64,000 nucleotides of DNA from contig JAHHIC010000054.1 in assembly GCA_019359035.1 (NCBI GenBank), forward strand, positions 124,001-188,000. Direction: 5' to 3'. This stretch comes from Scytonematopsis contorta HA4267-MV1 (GTDB lineage: Bacteria; Cyanobacteriota; Cyanobacteriia; Cyanobacteriales; Nostocaceae). A program made the position numbers and the translations under genes. Below are positions 25,601-34,522 of the stretch, piece by piece. Positions within the stretch are counted from its first letter, which is position 1, and every line of letters starts with the position of its first letter. The notes beneath the pieces are model-generated. The model saw only the letters and a program-made list of their open reading frames with translations. It made no database searches and had not been told where the DNA came from.

Positions 25601-27545
25601 TTGAAGTAAAGATACCACTATTAATCGAATTAATGTCTACATATTCAAAAGGTTTAGCACCAGAGATGAAAACATTCCCAGCAATATCTAGTTTAATATT
25701 ACCTCCCTGTCCATCAGAATATCCTGACACTTGACTGGAAAGATTCGCTCCGTTTGTTATAGCCAGATTAGCAGCTTTAATATCAATTATACCAGCCTTT
25801 TTGTTAACGCCACTCGCCTCAGGAGATAGAGTAAATAAATTGCTACCTATAGAGGTTGCAGGGACATCACCACTACGAATACGGTAACCATCTAAACTAA
25901 TGTTTCCAGTTGCCCTAATAGTAATATTACCCGCCTTGGTATTAATTCCACTACCAAAGTTATTTGCCAAAATTTCCGAACCATCAGTCATTACCAATGA
26001 GCCTGTATTAATGAAAACGTCTCCACCATTACCAGTAGAATGAAAATCTGCTAATGAAAAAATTGCACTAGGTATTGGTGGTTCGTGGATTCTAAAAGGA
26101 TTAGAACTGTTACCAGTCATCCAAAGAGTATCGCGTAGGTTAATAGTTATTTTACCTGCATTTCCAGTGGAATATTGCTCACTAATTGTGATAATTTGAG
26201 CACCATTATTCAAAAATAGAGAATCTGCATTAATTGTAATATTACCAGCATTTCCACTTTCTGAGCTAGTACTTCTGACTTCAAGGTCATCAAACATCAC
26301 AGAACCCAAAGCTCTAATATTTATATCACCCCCCTGTCCGTTTCTTGCGCTAGTATTAATATCTGCTGTAGAACTAAAATTGCCACGAGATTCTACAATA
26401 ACTTTTCCAGCATTGCCACTAGAAAATATTGTACTAGTGTTGATTCTCGCAACTTCAATATTTCCACCACTTAGCAGAACATTTGGTTGGTACAAATTAG
26501 TTAATAATACTTTTCCCGGCTCATTCACAAAATCAACTGAACCTATATTAATATCAGCATTTATCGGAGTAGAAGTATTATTAATAGAGTTACCAATAGC
26601 CTCTGGTTTTACCCCTGCACGAATATCTACAATAGGTTCGCTTTTTCCATTTATAAATTCCGAGCTACCATCCGATAGAACAATAGTCTCTTCTAATCCA
26701 TTCTTTTCACTTACACCATCAATATAAATATCACCAGGAATATTTACACTACCACCTGCTAAAATATGTAAAGAAGCGCCTTCATAGTAAAAGTCATCTT
26801 GATAAAAGTCATCTTGGTAAAAGTCATCTTCATCTTGGTAAAAGTCAAAAGTAACATTACCTCCTGCACGAATAGTTAAACCCTGAGGGCTATTAATAAA
26901 CCGACCTCCAAAAAGATTTAAATCTCTACCAGATTGCAGCGTTCCCTGTAAATAAAGTTCATCTGCTACCAATACCAGGTCTTGTCCCGCACTCAAATTA
27001 GCCGTACTCTCAATGTAGCTAAATTCTTGTATAGCTCCGTACTGTAAACCAGGAGCAACATTAATCGTCAGCAACGGTGGGTCTTGGGGGTCAACAGCGC
27101 TAAATTCGCTACCATCAAAAAATATAAAACTTTCGCTTGTAGTAGCTGTAAAAGAACCGCGAATATCTAAACGAGCATTTGGTCCAAAAACAATTCCACT
27201 AGGATTAAGCAAAAATAAGCTAGCATTACCGTTGGTGCGAATCAACCCATCAATATCCGATTGGCTACCACCTGTAACTCGTGTGAAAATGTTTTCAATA
27301 GAAGGATTGTTATTAAAAAGTGCTGCACCACCATTTGGTACAGAAAATTGACCAAAGCTGTGAAAGAGATTGACACCTCTTATTGTCCCACCATCAATAG
27401 TACAAATAGTACATCCTGGAACAACAGAGGAATTCATCGGTAGTGTATTATCGGGAACAATTTGACCAAAAGCATTGCTGGTTGGAAGTAAAGACCCAAA
27501 AGCAGTAATGCAGAAAGATAGAAAAACACTTTTAGATAGACCCAT
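22644..27545 (-). CDS. Giant filamentous-haemagglutinin-type exoprotein (TpsA-like)
   Basis: The 1633-residue secreted protein starts with a signal peptide (SVFLSFCITAFGSLLPTSNAFG) and the haemagglutinin activity (TPS) domain of two-partner secretion: QIVPDNTLP, NLFHSFGQFSVPNGGAALF, NIFTRVTGG, LFLLNPSGIVFGPNARLD. The rest is a predicted right-handed beta-helix built of Gly/Asn/Thr-rich rungs (GNAGNITINA, GQGGNISVKT). About six near-identical 84-86-residue units (each GLFADT…GGQLRTTT…GSGKAGDIN) lie in the region encoded by 23530-25060. A local acidic repeat DFYQDD (26783-26850) interrupts the helix near residue 245. The C-terminus carries the usual Cys-containing cap (QGCSSGG) and VTGRSGLP. 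No TpsB porin gene is in the window. The adjacent CHAT and DUF928 genes are typical partners. Confidence 0.93.
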   Translation of the reverse strand: MGLSKSVFLSFCITAFGSLLPTSNAFGQIVPDNTLPMNSSVVPGCTICTIDGGTIRGVNLFHSFGQFSVPNGGAALFNNNPSIENIFTRVTGGSQSDIDGLIRTNGNASLFLLNPSGIVFGPNARLDIRGSFTATTSESFIFFDGSEFSAVDPQDPPLLTINVAPGLQYGAIQEFSYIESTANLSAGQDLVLVADELYLQGTLQSGRDLNLFGGRFINSPQGLTIRAGGNVTFDFYQDEDDFYQDDFYQDDFYYEGASLHILAGGSVNIPGDIYIDGVSEKNGLEETIVLSDGSSEFINGKSEPIVDIRAGVKPEAIGNSINNTSTPINADINIGSVDFVNEPGKVLLTNLYQPNVLLSGGNIEVARINTSTIFSSGNAGKVIVESRGNFSSTADINTSARNGQGGDINIRALGSVMFDDLEVRSTSSESGNAGNITINADSLFLNNGAQIITISEQYSTGNAGKITINLRDTLWMTGNSSNPFRIHEPPIPSAIFSLADFHSTGNGGDVFINTGSLVMTDGSEILANNFGSGINTKAGNITIRATGNISLDGYRIRSGDVPATSIGSNLFTLSPEASGVNKKAGIIDIKAANLAITNGANLSSQVSGYSDGQGGNIKLDIAGNVFISGAKPFEYVDINSINSGIFTSTQKNSTGNGGTIELKANTLTIADRGTISAQTDNPGDGGKISLNTNNLVVEDNAKITVTTSTIGNAGSITINTNNLNLNNKGEILATTSGQGNAGDIIINALRSLSLNDNAQISAGTSAGGKGGNIDISTRELVVTNGGKLSANTTRQGDAGNIEIKADNGSVRITGLGSGFSTQTDSDSGKGGNIFVTTDNFNIANAAQLNATTTAAAPGGSITVNAKEFSASNAGQLRTTTPGSGKAGDININATNSLSLSDSDTGLFADTNGGQGGNISVKTNIFNLTNAAQLNAATTASSPGGSITVNANDFNINSGGQLRTTTSGSGKAGDININAANSLSLSDSDTGLFADTTSDGQGGNISVKTNTFNLANAAQLNAATRASAPGGSIMVNANGFNINSGGQLRTTTFGSGKAGDININATNNINLSDAKTGLFADTNGGQGGNISVKTNTFNLTNAAQLNAATRASAPGGSIIVNANDFNVNSGGQLRTTTSGSGKAGDININAANNINLSGAKTGLFADTSGGQGGNISVKTNTFNLTNAAQLNAATRASSPGGSITVNSNDFNVNSGGQLRTTTSGSGKAGDININAANSLSLSDSDTGLFADTSGGQGGIISVKTNTFNLANTAQLNATTTASSPGGSITVNANDFNVNSGGQLRTTTSGSGKAGDINITNINNLLLAGNNTGLFADTDNKSTGDGGSIFVEAKNILLENTAGIAVGSRGTGTGGAIQIQAGAFTLNNRGSLSAETASSQGGDINLLIQDLLWLRQNSLISTTAGTAASGGNGGNISITAPFIIGFPQENSDIRANAFTGNGGKVNITAQGIIGMSFQPKETPNSDITASSQFGASGEVILNTPNVDPSRGLANLPANLSDPSSQIAQGCSSGGQATSQGSRFIVTGRSGLPSNPNELFTGRNILVELYQPVESSTKKYNSSQATSSTSDDQSTASEVVEAQGWVVDKNGNVFLVASVPNLMPGHPAIKPVACPP
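23530..25060 (-). repeat. About six ~255-bp internal coding repeats in the haemagglutinin-like gene
   Basis: Sequence blocks beginning near 23540, 23800, 24055, 24305, 24560 and 24820 are highly alike at the DNA level (for example tccgcaaacaaaccagt recurs in each). This implies recent duplication or gene conversion. Copies degrade towards both ends of the block. Confidence 0.85.
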
Positions 27546-27617
27546 AGGATATAAGAGTAAAAAGTATAGATATTACTATTAGCTATTAGCCACTGAATAA
27601 TCGAACAATGACAACTT

Positions 27618-30335
27618 TTACAACCAACTTCCCACCATAATAAAAGGCGCCCAAAAGTAGGGGTGGCTGTATTCCGGGTTTTTTAGGAGTTCTAATTGAG
27701 CACGACGTAGAACTTCAGCTCTGGTAACCTTAGATTTAGATAGCTGCTTGTAAAATTCCACCATTAATTTAGAGGTGGACTGGTCGTCTACTGACCACAG
27801 GGTAGCTACGGTACTGCGAGCACCGGAGCGTACGGCAACCCCGGCAATTCCCAAAGGAGCGCGATTATCGCCACTTGCAGTTTTACAAGCACTGAGAACT
27901 AATAATTCAATTGCAGTATCATTTTCTTCTTCTCTAGTTTGCAGTATTTCGCCCAATTGTTTCACGTCTAAGCGGTTATCCCAAGTGAGAATAAATGTAT
28001 CTGCGGCGTTAGAGCTAAACTCACCGTGGGTCGCTAGGTGTACTATTGGATATGAAGTCGCAGCCATTTGTTTTTGAAATTCTTGGCTTGTAAAGTTCTG
28101 GTTGAAAAGAACTTTTGTAGAAACTTTTAATTGGATTTGACTTATTTCTTTTTCAACGTTTGGTATCGCCGTAAACTCTTGTCTTTCTTCGCTCAATCCA
28201 CCAATTAGTACTTTTAAGTTTTTGTTTTCTAGGGGTTTTGAGGCAAGTAATTGTAGTCCTGGAGTCAAAGCAATATTGTATTTTTCAATTAAATACTCTT
28301 TCCCATCATGCAACACCCCCATTGGCAAATTTTTCAGCGCACCATCAAGAACAAATGTTAGAGTTTTTACTCCACTGGCTTGCAAATCTGCTTCTAGAGG
28401 TTTAATTAGTAAATTGTAAGCTGTTTGTGCCATCGCTAAATGGTGTTTTACTGGGTAATGGCGTTGAAATGAGCGACGCATACTTTTTACCAGAGTATCT
28501 AACTCACTTTCACTAATTTTTGAAGAATAATTACGTAGGGGTTGATTTGGTAAGGACAGAATAATTTCTAAACGTTCGCGTAAGACGATAGGATAAATAA
28601 CACCAGCTTGTGAGTCGATTTGGTCAATTTGAGTAGGACTCGCTTTTAAACATGGTTCCTGAAAATAATTATCTAACTCGGCTAATTGTAACGATTCAAT
28701 TACTTGACGAGCTTGTTTTAAATTTTTTTGAGGAACTGCTTGATTAACTGTTTGATTCACTTTATGGTTAGCTTTTGCTGAGCTACCTTCTAACAGCAAA
28801 CCAACAAACTCCCGGTAAACAGGCTCTACACTCTCCCTAAAGGAATATTGAGTGTTAATATTACTAGCTACAAGGTCATTGCGAATATAACCTAAAGTTT
28901 TTACTGCCTCATTATATAATATAATTGCTTCCTCGTTTTTACCATTAGCTTTTAAAATTCTTCCTAATTGCCATTGCCAGCGATAAGCGATATCAGGTGC
29001 ATTACTTGCTTGTGCTAAAGTTAATGCCTTTTCAGTCAAATCGCGAGCAAAATTCAAGGAACTATTTTGTTCATAAACTTCAGCTAAGTATCCTAAAGCA
29101 TAGGACTCGGCTCTATCATCATCAATTGTTTCTGCTAATTTTGCTGCTTGGGCGAAAACTTTGGCAATTTCTTGAAAATTTGTATATTCTTTGTTCAGTT
29201 TTTTAATACTTTCGCCAAAATTGACCCATGCGTAAACTGTTGTTCTGCTAGCGGGTAAATTTTCAAGCAAAGGTCGAACTTGCGTTACTAGTGCTTTTGC
29301 TTCTGGAATCTTTTTTGCTTCTACTAAAATACGCAGTTTATTTAATTGTGCTTGAATTTTAATTCCTGTGTCTGGAGATTTCTCTATCGCTTGTTGATAA
29401 TAATTCAATGCTTCTTGGCTACTGCTACGCGAGCGAGCTGTATTACCCAAACTTAAAAGAATACGAGAAATATCACTGGGTGACCTCAATTTTTGAGCCA
29501 GAGAAAGGCTCTGTAGCAAAACTTTCCGAGATTGATTTAAATCACCCATAACTCGTAAAGTATCGCCCAAATTCAGCAGAGTTGAAACTTTAAGCAAAGA
29601 ATCGGCTTCACTTTGTAAGCTTTTATTAACTTGCTCCAAAGTTGTTTGAACACGTCGGTAAAGACCTAATTCTTTCAAAGCTTGTGTTTGGTTAAGCAAA
29701 CAGCGTATTAACCCGGTTTTATCCCCGGCTTTTTCATAGTTATCTGCAGCTTGCTTCCAAGTTGCAAATGCATCCTCGGCTTTTCCCGCAGAAAGTAATA
29801 AGCTACCTTTAATATTCAATGCACTAGCGGATAACTTCTGGATTTTATATTTTGCATTGGGTACGGAAATTTCTCTACTAAACTCATTTTTTTCTAAAAA
29901 AGATATAAGTTTCAGACTCTCTGAAATTGAATTATTTGCTTCCTTGAGTTTACCTAACTGCTGGTATGCTAAGGCTAAGTTATTTAAAACACCTGCTGCA
30001 TTTAATTTATCTCCTTGAGAAACAAACATTTGATGTACTTGCTGCCATTGGGTAATAGCTTCTGCGAAACGCTCAGCCTGATAAGATGTATTTGCTGCTT
30101 GCACTAGCGCAGTCTGGTTAGTAGAAAACTTGGCATGTGAAACATCTATTCTAATGAAAATTACAGTTAAAACTATAGCTAGAAGTCCACAGATAATTCG
30201 GAAATTTTGGAGCGAAAAAAATTGAACCCAGTCTGAATAACGAGTAGAATGAGAGAAGGTTTTTTTTAATTTTTTATTCTTAGAAAACCTAAATTTTAGA
30301 CCTTTAATAAACTTTTTTAACAATAAATGTTTCAT
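27618..30335 (-). CDS. CHAT-domain protease-like protein with TPR repeats
   Basis: The 905-residue protein has an N-terminal membrane helix (IICGLLAIVLTVIFIRI, about 46-62), then some ten TPR-like helical pairs (about 75-480, e.g. AGVLNNLALAYQQLGKLKEA). The C-terminal CHAT domain (about 600-905) has the caspase-like pair His770 (HLATHGEF) and Cys817 (VLSACKTA), then GIAGVAVRSGARSTVATLWSVDDQS. CHAT proteins are predicted or proven caspase-fold proteases. In cyanobacteria they often sit beside TpsA-like and DUF928 genes, as here. Both catalytic residues are intact. The gene heads the minus-strand set; the next gene starts 72 bp downstream, so co-transcription is likely. Confidence 0.94.
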   Translation of the reverse strand: MKHLLLKKFIKGLKFRFSKNKKLKKTFSHSTRYSDWVQFFSLQNFRIICGLLAIVLTVIFIRIDVSHAKFSTNQTALVQAANTSYQAERFAEAITQWQQVHQMFVSQGDKLNAAGVLNNLALAYQQLGKLKEANNSISESLKLISFLEKNEFSREISVPNAKYKIQKLSASALNIKGSLLLSAGKAEDAFATWKQAADNYEKAGDKTGLIRCLLNQTQALKELGLYRRVQTTLEQVNKSLQSEADSLLKVSTLLNLGDTLRVMGDLNQSRKVLLQSLSLAQKLRSPSDISRILLSLGNTARSRSSSQEALNYYQQAIEKSPDTGIKIQAQLNKLRILVEAKKIPEAKALVTQVRPLLENLPASRTTVYAWVNFGESIKKLNKEYTNFQEIAKVFAQAAKLAETIDDDRAESYALGYLAEVYEQNSSLNFARDLTEKALTLAQASNAPDIAYRWQWQLGRILKANGKNEEAIILYNEAVKTLGYIRNDLVASNINTQYSFRESVEPVYREFVGLLLEGSSAKANHKVNQTVNQAVPQKNLKQARQVIESLQLAELDNYFQEPCLKASPTQIDQIDSQAGVIYPIVLRERLEIILSLPNQPLRNYSSKISESELDTLVKSMRRSFQRHYPVKHHLAMAQTAYNLLIKPLEADLQASGVKTLTFVLDGALKNLPMGVLHDGKEYLIEKYNIALTPGLQLLASKPLENKNLKVLIGGLSEERQEFTAIPNVEKEISQIQLKVSTKVLFNQNFTSQEFQKQMAATSYPIVHLATHGEFSSNAADTFILTWDNRLDVKQLGEILQTREEENDTAIELLVLSACKTASGDNRAPLGIAGVAVRSGARSTVATLWSVDDQSTSKLMVEFYKQLSKSKVTRAEVLRRAQLELLKNPEYSHPYFWAPFIMVGSWL

Positions 30336-30479
30336 CCGTAACTTTCGCTATAAAAATACTTGTTTGCTAATCACATTTCTAAGACTTACGCAAAAACTTC
30401 TTCAAAAGCAAGCTTCGTACACTTTGCATTTTTGTGGTTTATTTTTCTTTTATTTGCGTAAGTCAGCAAATATGAATTT

Positions 30480-30875
30480 TCAACTCTGTGGTATCAAATA
30501 CAAGGGGTAAACTAAGCTGCGCTTTTCATAACTATCTCTCGGATGATACTCGATTACAATATCTATACGACCACGTACAGGGTCTGCTTCCGCGCAGACA
30601 CCATCAACCACAATCCTAGGTTCCCATTGTTTTAAAGCATTCTGCGTATAAAACTTTGCTAACAATAAAGTTTGTATGTTCATCGGCGCAAAGACTAATT
30701 CTTTTAAACGGGAACCAAAATCTGGCTGATACAGTCTTTCACCCAAAGGCGTTTGTAAAATAATTTTTACGGATTCTTCAATACTCTGAATGATAGGATT
30801 CAGATGCAAATCTTCTTGGACATTTACCCCTAAAGAAAATGCCAATACTTGACCTATGTAATTTCCATTTGACAT
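30480..30875 (-). CDS. GPW/gp25-family baseplate-like protein (orphan)
   Basis: The start was set at the ATG of MSNGNYIGQ, which has an aaagga site 8-10 bases upstream; the frame is open to 30911. The 131-residue product matches the gp25-like baseplate wedge family of contractile tails: SIEESVKIILQTPLGERLYQPDFGSRLKELVFAP (about 38-70), then the C-terminal strand IDIVIEYHP. Such proteins are lysozyme-like wedge parts of phages, type VI and extracellular or thylakoid-anchored contractile injection systems. No sheath, tube or other tail gene is within the window, so this copy is isolated. It may complement a distant cluster. Confidence 0.8.
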   Translation of the reverse strand: MSNGNYIGQVLAFSLGVNVQEDLHLNPIIQSIEESVKIILQTPLGERLYQPDFGSRLKELVFAPMNIQTLLLAKFYTQNALKQWEPRIVVDGVCAEADPVRGRIDIVIEYHPRDSYEKRSLVYPLYLIPQS

Positions 30876-30911
30876 GGTGGTTATTCCTTTAAATTGATTC
30901 AGATATCGCAT

Positions 30912-31597
30912 GAAAGCTAAGGAAATGTATTTATTCTTTCCCCTTTAGCTTCTGTATTTATCTTTTCTGTTACTTGTACTTAGCTTTATCGAGATTTTGT
31001 GCAATTTTAAGGATAATATAGATAAAAGGAATCTACCTTTTAACTTTTAGCCTTTTTCAACATCAGTGGCTGCCAACTATCTAATTACCGTTAAAGATAA
31101 TTTTTGTGTAGTACTTATTATTTTCTCAAAAGTAATTGTGAATGGCAAGGGCTATAGGTATATTTTCACTTATTCAGCCAAATAGATAAAATTCATCTTT
31201 TATTAATAAAGTCTTTAGCTTGACTAGTGAAATTATCAATAGATAAAAACTGATGAATTTTTTTCCTGACATTTTTATATCCGTAAATATAACCTAAAGT
31301 CCTTTAATTAAAGTAGTTTTAATAGTTTACTTACGCATCAGGGATATTACTAGCACAGTAGAAATACTTATATTCTCTTGCGTGTTTATGCGTAGAGACC
31401 GAATTTATTCGGTTTCTTAATCGCGTCTCTACTACCAAGGATTAGCAATTAATGTAAAAGCAGTCCAGTAATAAGGATGAGTGAGTTTTTTATTTTTAAT
31501 AAGATTATTTGGTAAAGCTGTGCTATTTTTGCCAGAGCTTGTTTGTAGTGCCCTATTTTCAATAAATACTTTAAACTCTCAATATTTTTATATCAAT
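30912..31597. other. 686-bp intergenic stretch
   Basis: It is AT-rich with no supported gene. It contains a gtagagac-family hairpin (31392-31432: gtagagacc … cgcgtctctac) with an inner gaatttattc palindrome. Confidence 0.45.
31392..31432. repeat. gtagagac-family palindrome with enlarged loop
   Basis: The arms gtagagac/gtctctac enclose a nested hairpin, accgaatttattcggt. It belongs to the same dispersed family as 642, 21370, 34298 and 60097. Confidence 0.7.
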
Positions 31598-32386
31598 TCA
31601 TATCAAAACCGAATTAGCTATAAATTCAAATACTTGACCCCGTTGTACAAAACCAATAAAGCCATCTTCTTTAGCATTAGGAAGCTCTATTATTTGCTGA
31701 TAATGATATAACCACATTTTTCTTCTGATTTCATTAGGCAAAGTCAATAACTGTTGATAATGAGCATGAACTTGACTAGGATATCTCGAAGTTTCACAAT
31801 CCTGCAAAATAATATCTGCTCGCTCATAATATTTTGCAATTTTATCTAGACATAACTGAGTATCAGTTGTCAAAAATATTTTAGCGCCATTAATTTCAAA
31901 AAATAATCCATAACTTGGCATTGCAGAATCATCATTATTAACATGAATAACCTGGACTAAATTAAATTTTATATTTTCCCAAGTGAAAGACCCTCCAAAA
32001 TTAATAGGGTGCGCTTTAAAATATGTATCTAGATTGGCTACTTCACCTTGAATATACTTCATTCCTCCAGATAAAGTATGATTCCATAAATCATCACAAA
32101 TTTCTTTATTCAAATAAATATTTGGTCTACTACATCTGGGGTCAAATTTAGTAGAAAAGCCAACATATTCCAGTCCACCAGCATGGTCTGCGTGTAAATG
32201 ACTAATGTAAATATCAGTAATATCACGATAGCTAAATCCAGCTGCATGTAAGGAAAATCTTATATCAGTACCGCAATCAATCAAAAGCTTTTTCCCACTT
32301 TCACTAACTAGTAGTAAGTTAGATTGAAAGTTATTACTAGCTAGCGTAAAAGCAGAACCAGAGCCTAAAAAGATTAATTTAGTCAT
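31598..32386 (-). CDS. MBL-fold metallo-hydrolase (RNase Z/PhnP-like)
   Basis: The 262-residue protein starts MTKLIFLGSGSAFT, the usual beginning of this subfamily. It has the metal motif SHLHADHAGG (H63, H65, D67, H68), further His/Asp ligands at VIHVNND and TTDTQL, and a C-terminal His region (LYHYQQ). It is closest in style to RNase Z-like or phosphodiesterase-type MBL hydrolases, but the exosite arm of true tRNase Z is not evident, so the substrate is unknown. The gene stands alone, and its upstream 430 bp towards the MscS gene is divergent. Confidence 0.85.
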   Translation of the reverse strand: MTKLIFLGSGSAFTLASNNFQSNLLLVSESGKKLLIDCGTDIRFSLHAAGFSYRDITDIYISHLHADHAGGLEYVGFSTKFDPRCSRPNIYLNKEICDDLWNHTLSGGMKYIQGEVANLDTYFKAHPINFGGSFTWENIKFNLVQVIHVNNDDSAMPSYGLFFEINGAKIFLTTDTQLCLDKIAKYYERADIILQDCETSRYPSQVHAHYQQLLTLPNEIRRKMWLYHYQQIIELPNAKEDGFIGFVQRGQVFEFIANSVLI

Positions 32387-32818
32387 AATTTTTATTTTTC
32401 AGTATTTCAGATAATGATAAAGAAGGCAAAGGAGAACAATTACGAACTGTTGTTGGTAGGGTAGCCCTGATAACGCTAAACCAAATAAAAATTATATTCG
32501 ATGTTTGTTTAAATACCAAATTTTCACTAATGTGCCTCATTAATGTAGCTTTTATATTCTTTTGGTATATACATTACAGTAATAACTCACAAATATTAAA
32601 TTTAGTAATAATAAAAGTATTAGTTTAAGGGATTTTACTGATGACAAAATATAATTAATGATTTATCAGTAAAAAATATCTCAACATAGCTTATAAAAAT
32701 ATTCTTTTTTGTTGATATTGTTACTTTCGTGGGATATTGGGGAACTCTATAACTTGAGTGCTTAAGATTTTTCTGTAAGCGTCTTGCTCCCGTCTGATTT
32801 TCCTTTGCTGGAATACAA
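32387..32818. other. 432-bp divergent intergenic region
   Basis: It lies between the divergent MBL and MscS genes and should carry both promoters. It is AT-rich; I see no repeat family, hairpin or gene in it. Confidence 0.4.
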
Positions 32819-34243
32819 ATGAAAACGCTATTACAACCTATATTGACAGAAATATTAAATATTTTGCATACACCTGTTATTAAAGTTGGACAAACTCCGG
32901 TTTCATTAGCTTCAATTTTGCAGCTAATTATTTCATTAAGTATAATAATAATTATTTCTCGCGGACTAAATAATTTTCTTAGAAATAGACTACTTGTAAA
33001 GTTTGGAATTGACGAGGGTAATAGAGATGCACTCGCGACAATAATTACCTATATTATTTCCTGTTTAGGATTACTAATTATTTTAGATAGTACGGGTTTT
33101 AACTTATCTTCACTAGCAGTTTTAGCTGGTGGTTTAGGGATTGGATTAGGCTTCGGGATACAGAATATCACAGAAAATTTTATCAGTGGTTTAACTTTGC
33201 TGATAGAACGTTCTATTAAAGTTGGAGATTATGTCGAAATTTGGGTCTCTGAAGAATTTAAAACACTCAAGGGTACTGTCAAAAGAATTTCCCTACGTTC
33301 TACAATTATTCAAACATTTGAAGGAGCTAATTTAATTCTTCCTAATAGTAGTTTAGTACAAAAACCAATCCTTAATTGGAAATATGAAAATAATATATAC
33401 CAGATTAATATACCCGTAAAAGTTGATTATGGAAATGACCCATTAATAATTACAGAAACTTTATTAAATGCCGCATACATGGAGCCATTAGTACTCAAAG
33501 AGCCTACTCCCAAAATTATTTTCAATGGTTTTGTTGATGGATATCTAGATTTTGAACTTCGAGTATGGACCAATTATATTGAGAAAAAAACAGACATTAG
33601 AAGTTCTTTAAATTTTATTATTGAATATTATTTTCGCTATCAAGGAATTAATCCTCCTTTTGCACAAGGGATAAATAATGCTGGAACATCCTCTTCTAAA
33701 TTACAAAATTCTAATGATAAATCTCTTCAAATACCTCCTTTGCGAATTCTCTTGCGTAAAGTGACTTACTTTCAAAGTTTTAGCGACATTGAGTTACGAC
33801 AATTAATTGAAAATGGATATCGTAAACGTTTGCGAACAGACGAAATTTTATTTAGAGAAAATGACCCAGGAGATGCCTTTTATATTGTTCTTTCTGGACT
33901 AGTAGAAGTATATGTAGAAAAGATTAATAAGCATTTAACAAAGCTTTCTAGCGGACAATTTCTGGGAGAACTTGCTTTAATGTTAGCAATTCCTCGTACT
34001 GCAACAGTTAAGGCTTTAGAAGATACAACATTATTTGTAATCAATAATCACGGATTTGAAAAACTTTTAAAAAGCTATCCAGATTTAGCAGAAGAAATTA
34101 TTCAAGAATTAGGAAAACATCAAGAAGAATTAGCATCTCGTCAACAACAGTTACGACAAATGGGTTTGCTTGACGAAACTGAAGATGATGCTAATCTTAT
34201 TTCTTGGGTAAGAAAGCGTGTGCAGAAGGTCTTTAGTTTGTAG
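32819..34243 (+). CDS. MscS-family channel with C-terminal cyclic-nucleotide-binding domain
   Basis: The 474-residue protein has two or three membrane helices (ILQLIISLSIIIIIS; IITYIISCLGLLIIL), the pore helix and beta domain of MscS (AVLAGGLGIGLGFGIQNITENFISGLTLLIERSIKVGDYVEI, about 100-140), and the MscS C-terminal alpha/beta domain to ~280. A CNB domain follows (about 320-440). In the CNB domain the phosphate-binding cassette reads GELALMLAIPRTATV with R393 followed by T394. Such bacterial CNG (bCNG) channels are thought to be gated by cyclic nucleotide more than by tension. Arg-Thr at the cassette resembles cGMP-binding PKG, while PKA has Arg-Ala. A cyclase with a Glu selector is encoded 12 kb away, so a cGMP link is possible. 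Confidence 0.93.
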   Translation: MKTLLQPILTEILNILHTPVIKVGQTPVSLASILQLIISLSIIIIISRGLNNFLRNRLLVKFGIDEGNRDALATIITYIISCLGLLIILDSTGFNLSSLAVLAGGLGIGLGFGIQNITENFISGLTLLIERSIKVGDYVEIWVSEEFKTLKGTVKRISLRSTIIQTFEGANLILPNSSLVQKPILNWKYENNIYQINIPVKVDYGNDPLIITETLLNAAYMEPLVLKEPTPKIIFNGFVDGYLDFELRVWTNYIEKKTDIRSSLNFIIEYYFRYQGINPPFAQGINNAGTSSSKLQNSNDKSLQIPPLRILLRKVTYFQSFSDIELRQLIENGYRKRLRTDEILFRENDPGDAFYIVLSGLVEVYVEKINKHLTKLSSGQFLGELALMLAIPRTATVKALEDTTLFVINNHGFEKLLKSYPDLAEEIIQELGKHQEELASRQQQLRQMGLLDETEDDANLISWVRKRVQKVFSL

Positions 34244-34297
34244 TAGGGAATGGGAAATTGGTAGTGGGGGTAGGAACATTATAAATACCTGAACACT

Positions 34298-34351
34298 GTA
34301 GAGACGCGATTAATCGCGTCTCTACGTCGCGTCTCTACATCGTGTCTCTAC
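34298..34351. repeat. gtagagac-family hairpin with two extra half-units
   Basis: A perfect hairpin, gtagagacgcgatta / taatcgcgtctctac (34298-34325), is followed by two further copies of the right arm (gtcgcgtctctac, atcgtgtctctac). It lies 3' of the MscS gene and upstream of the outer-membrane protein gene, so it may be a terminator. Confidence 0.8.
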
Positions 34352-34522
34352 ATATATATACATCTACATTTCACATAATTACGCAATGCAAGCGTAAATA
34401 TACTCGATATTAACTATAAGAAAAAGGCATAAATACTATCCGTAATCTCTAGGGTTGGGCTTGTTTCTACTAATAGAGCAACTTAAAGCTCCTAAATATA
34501 TAGAAGTTATACAGAGGTAAAT

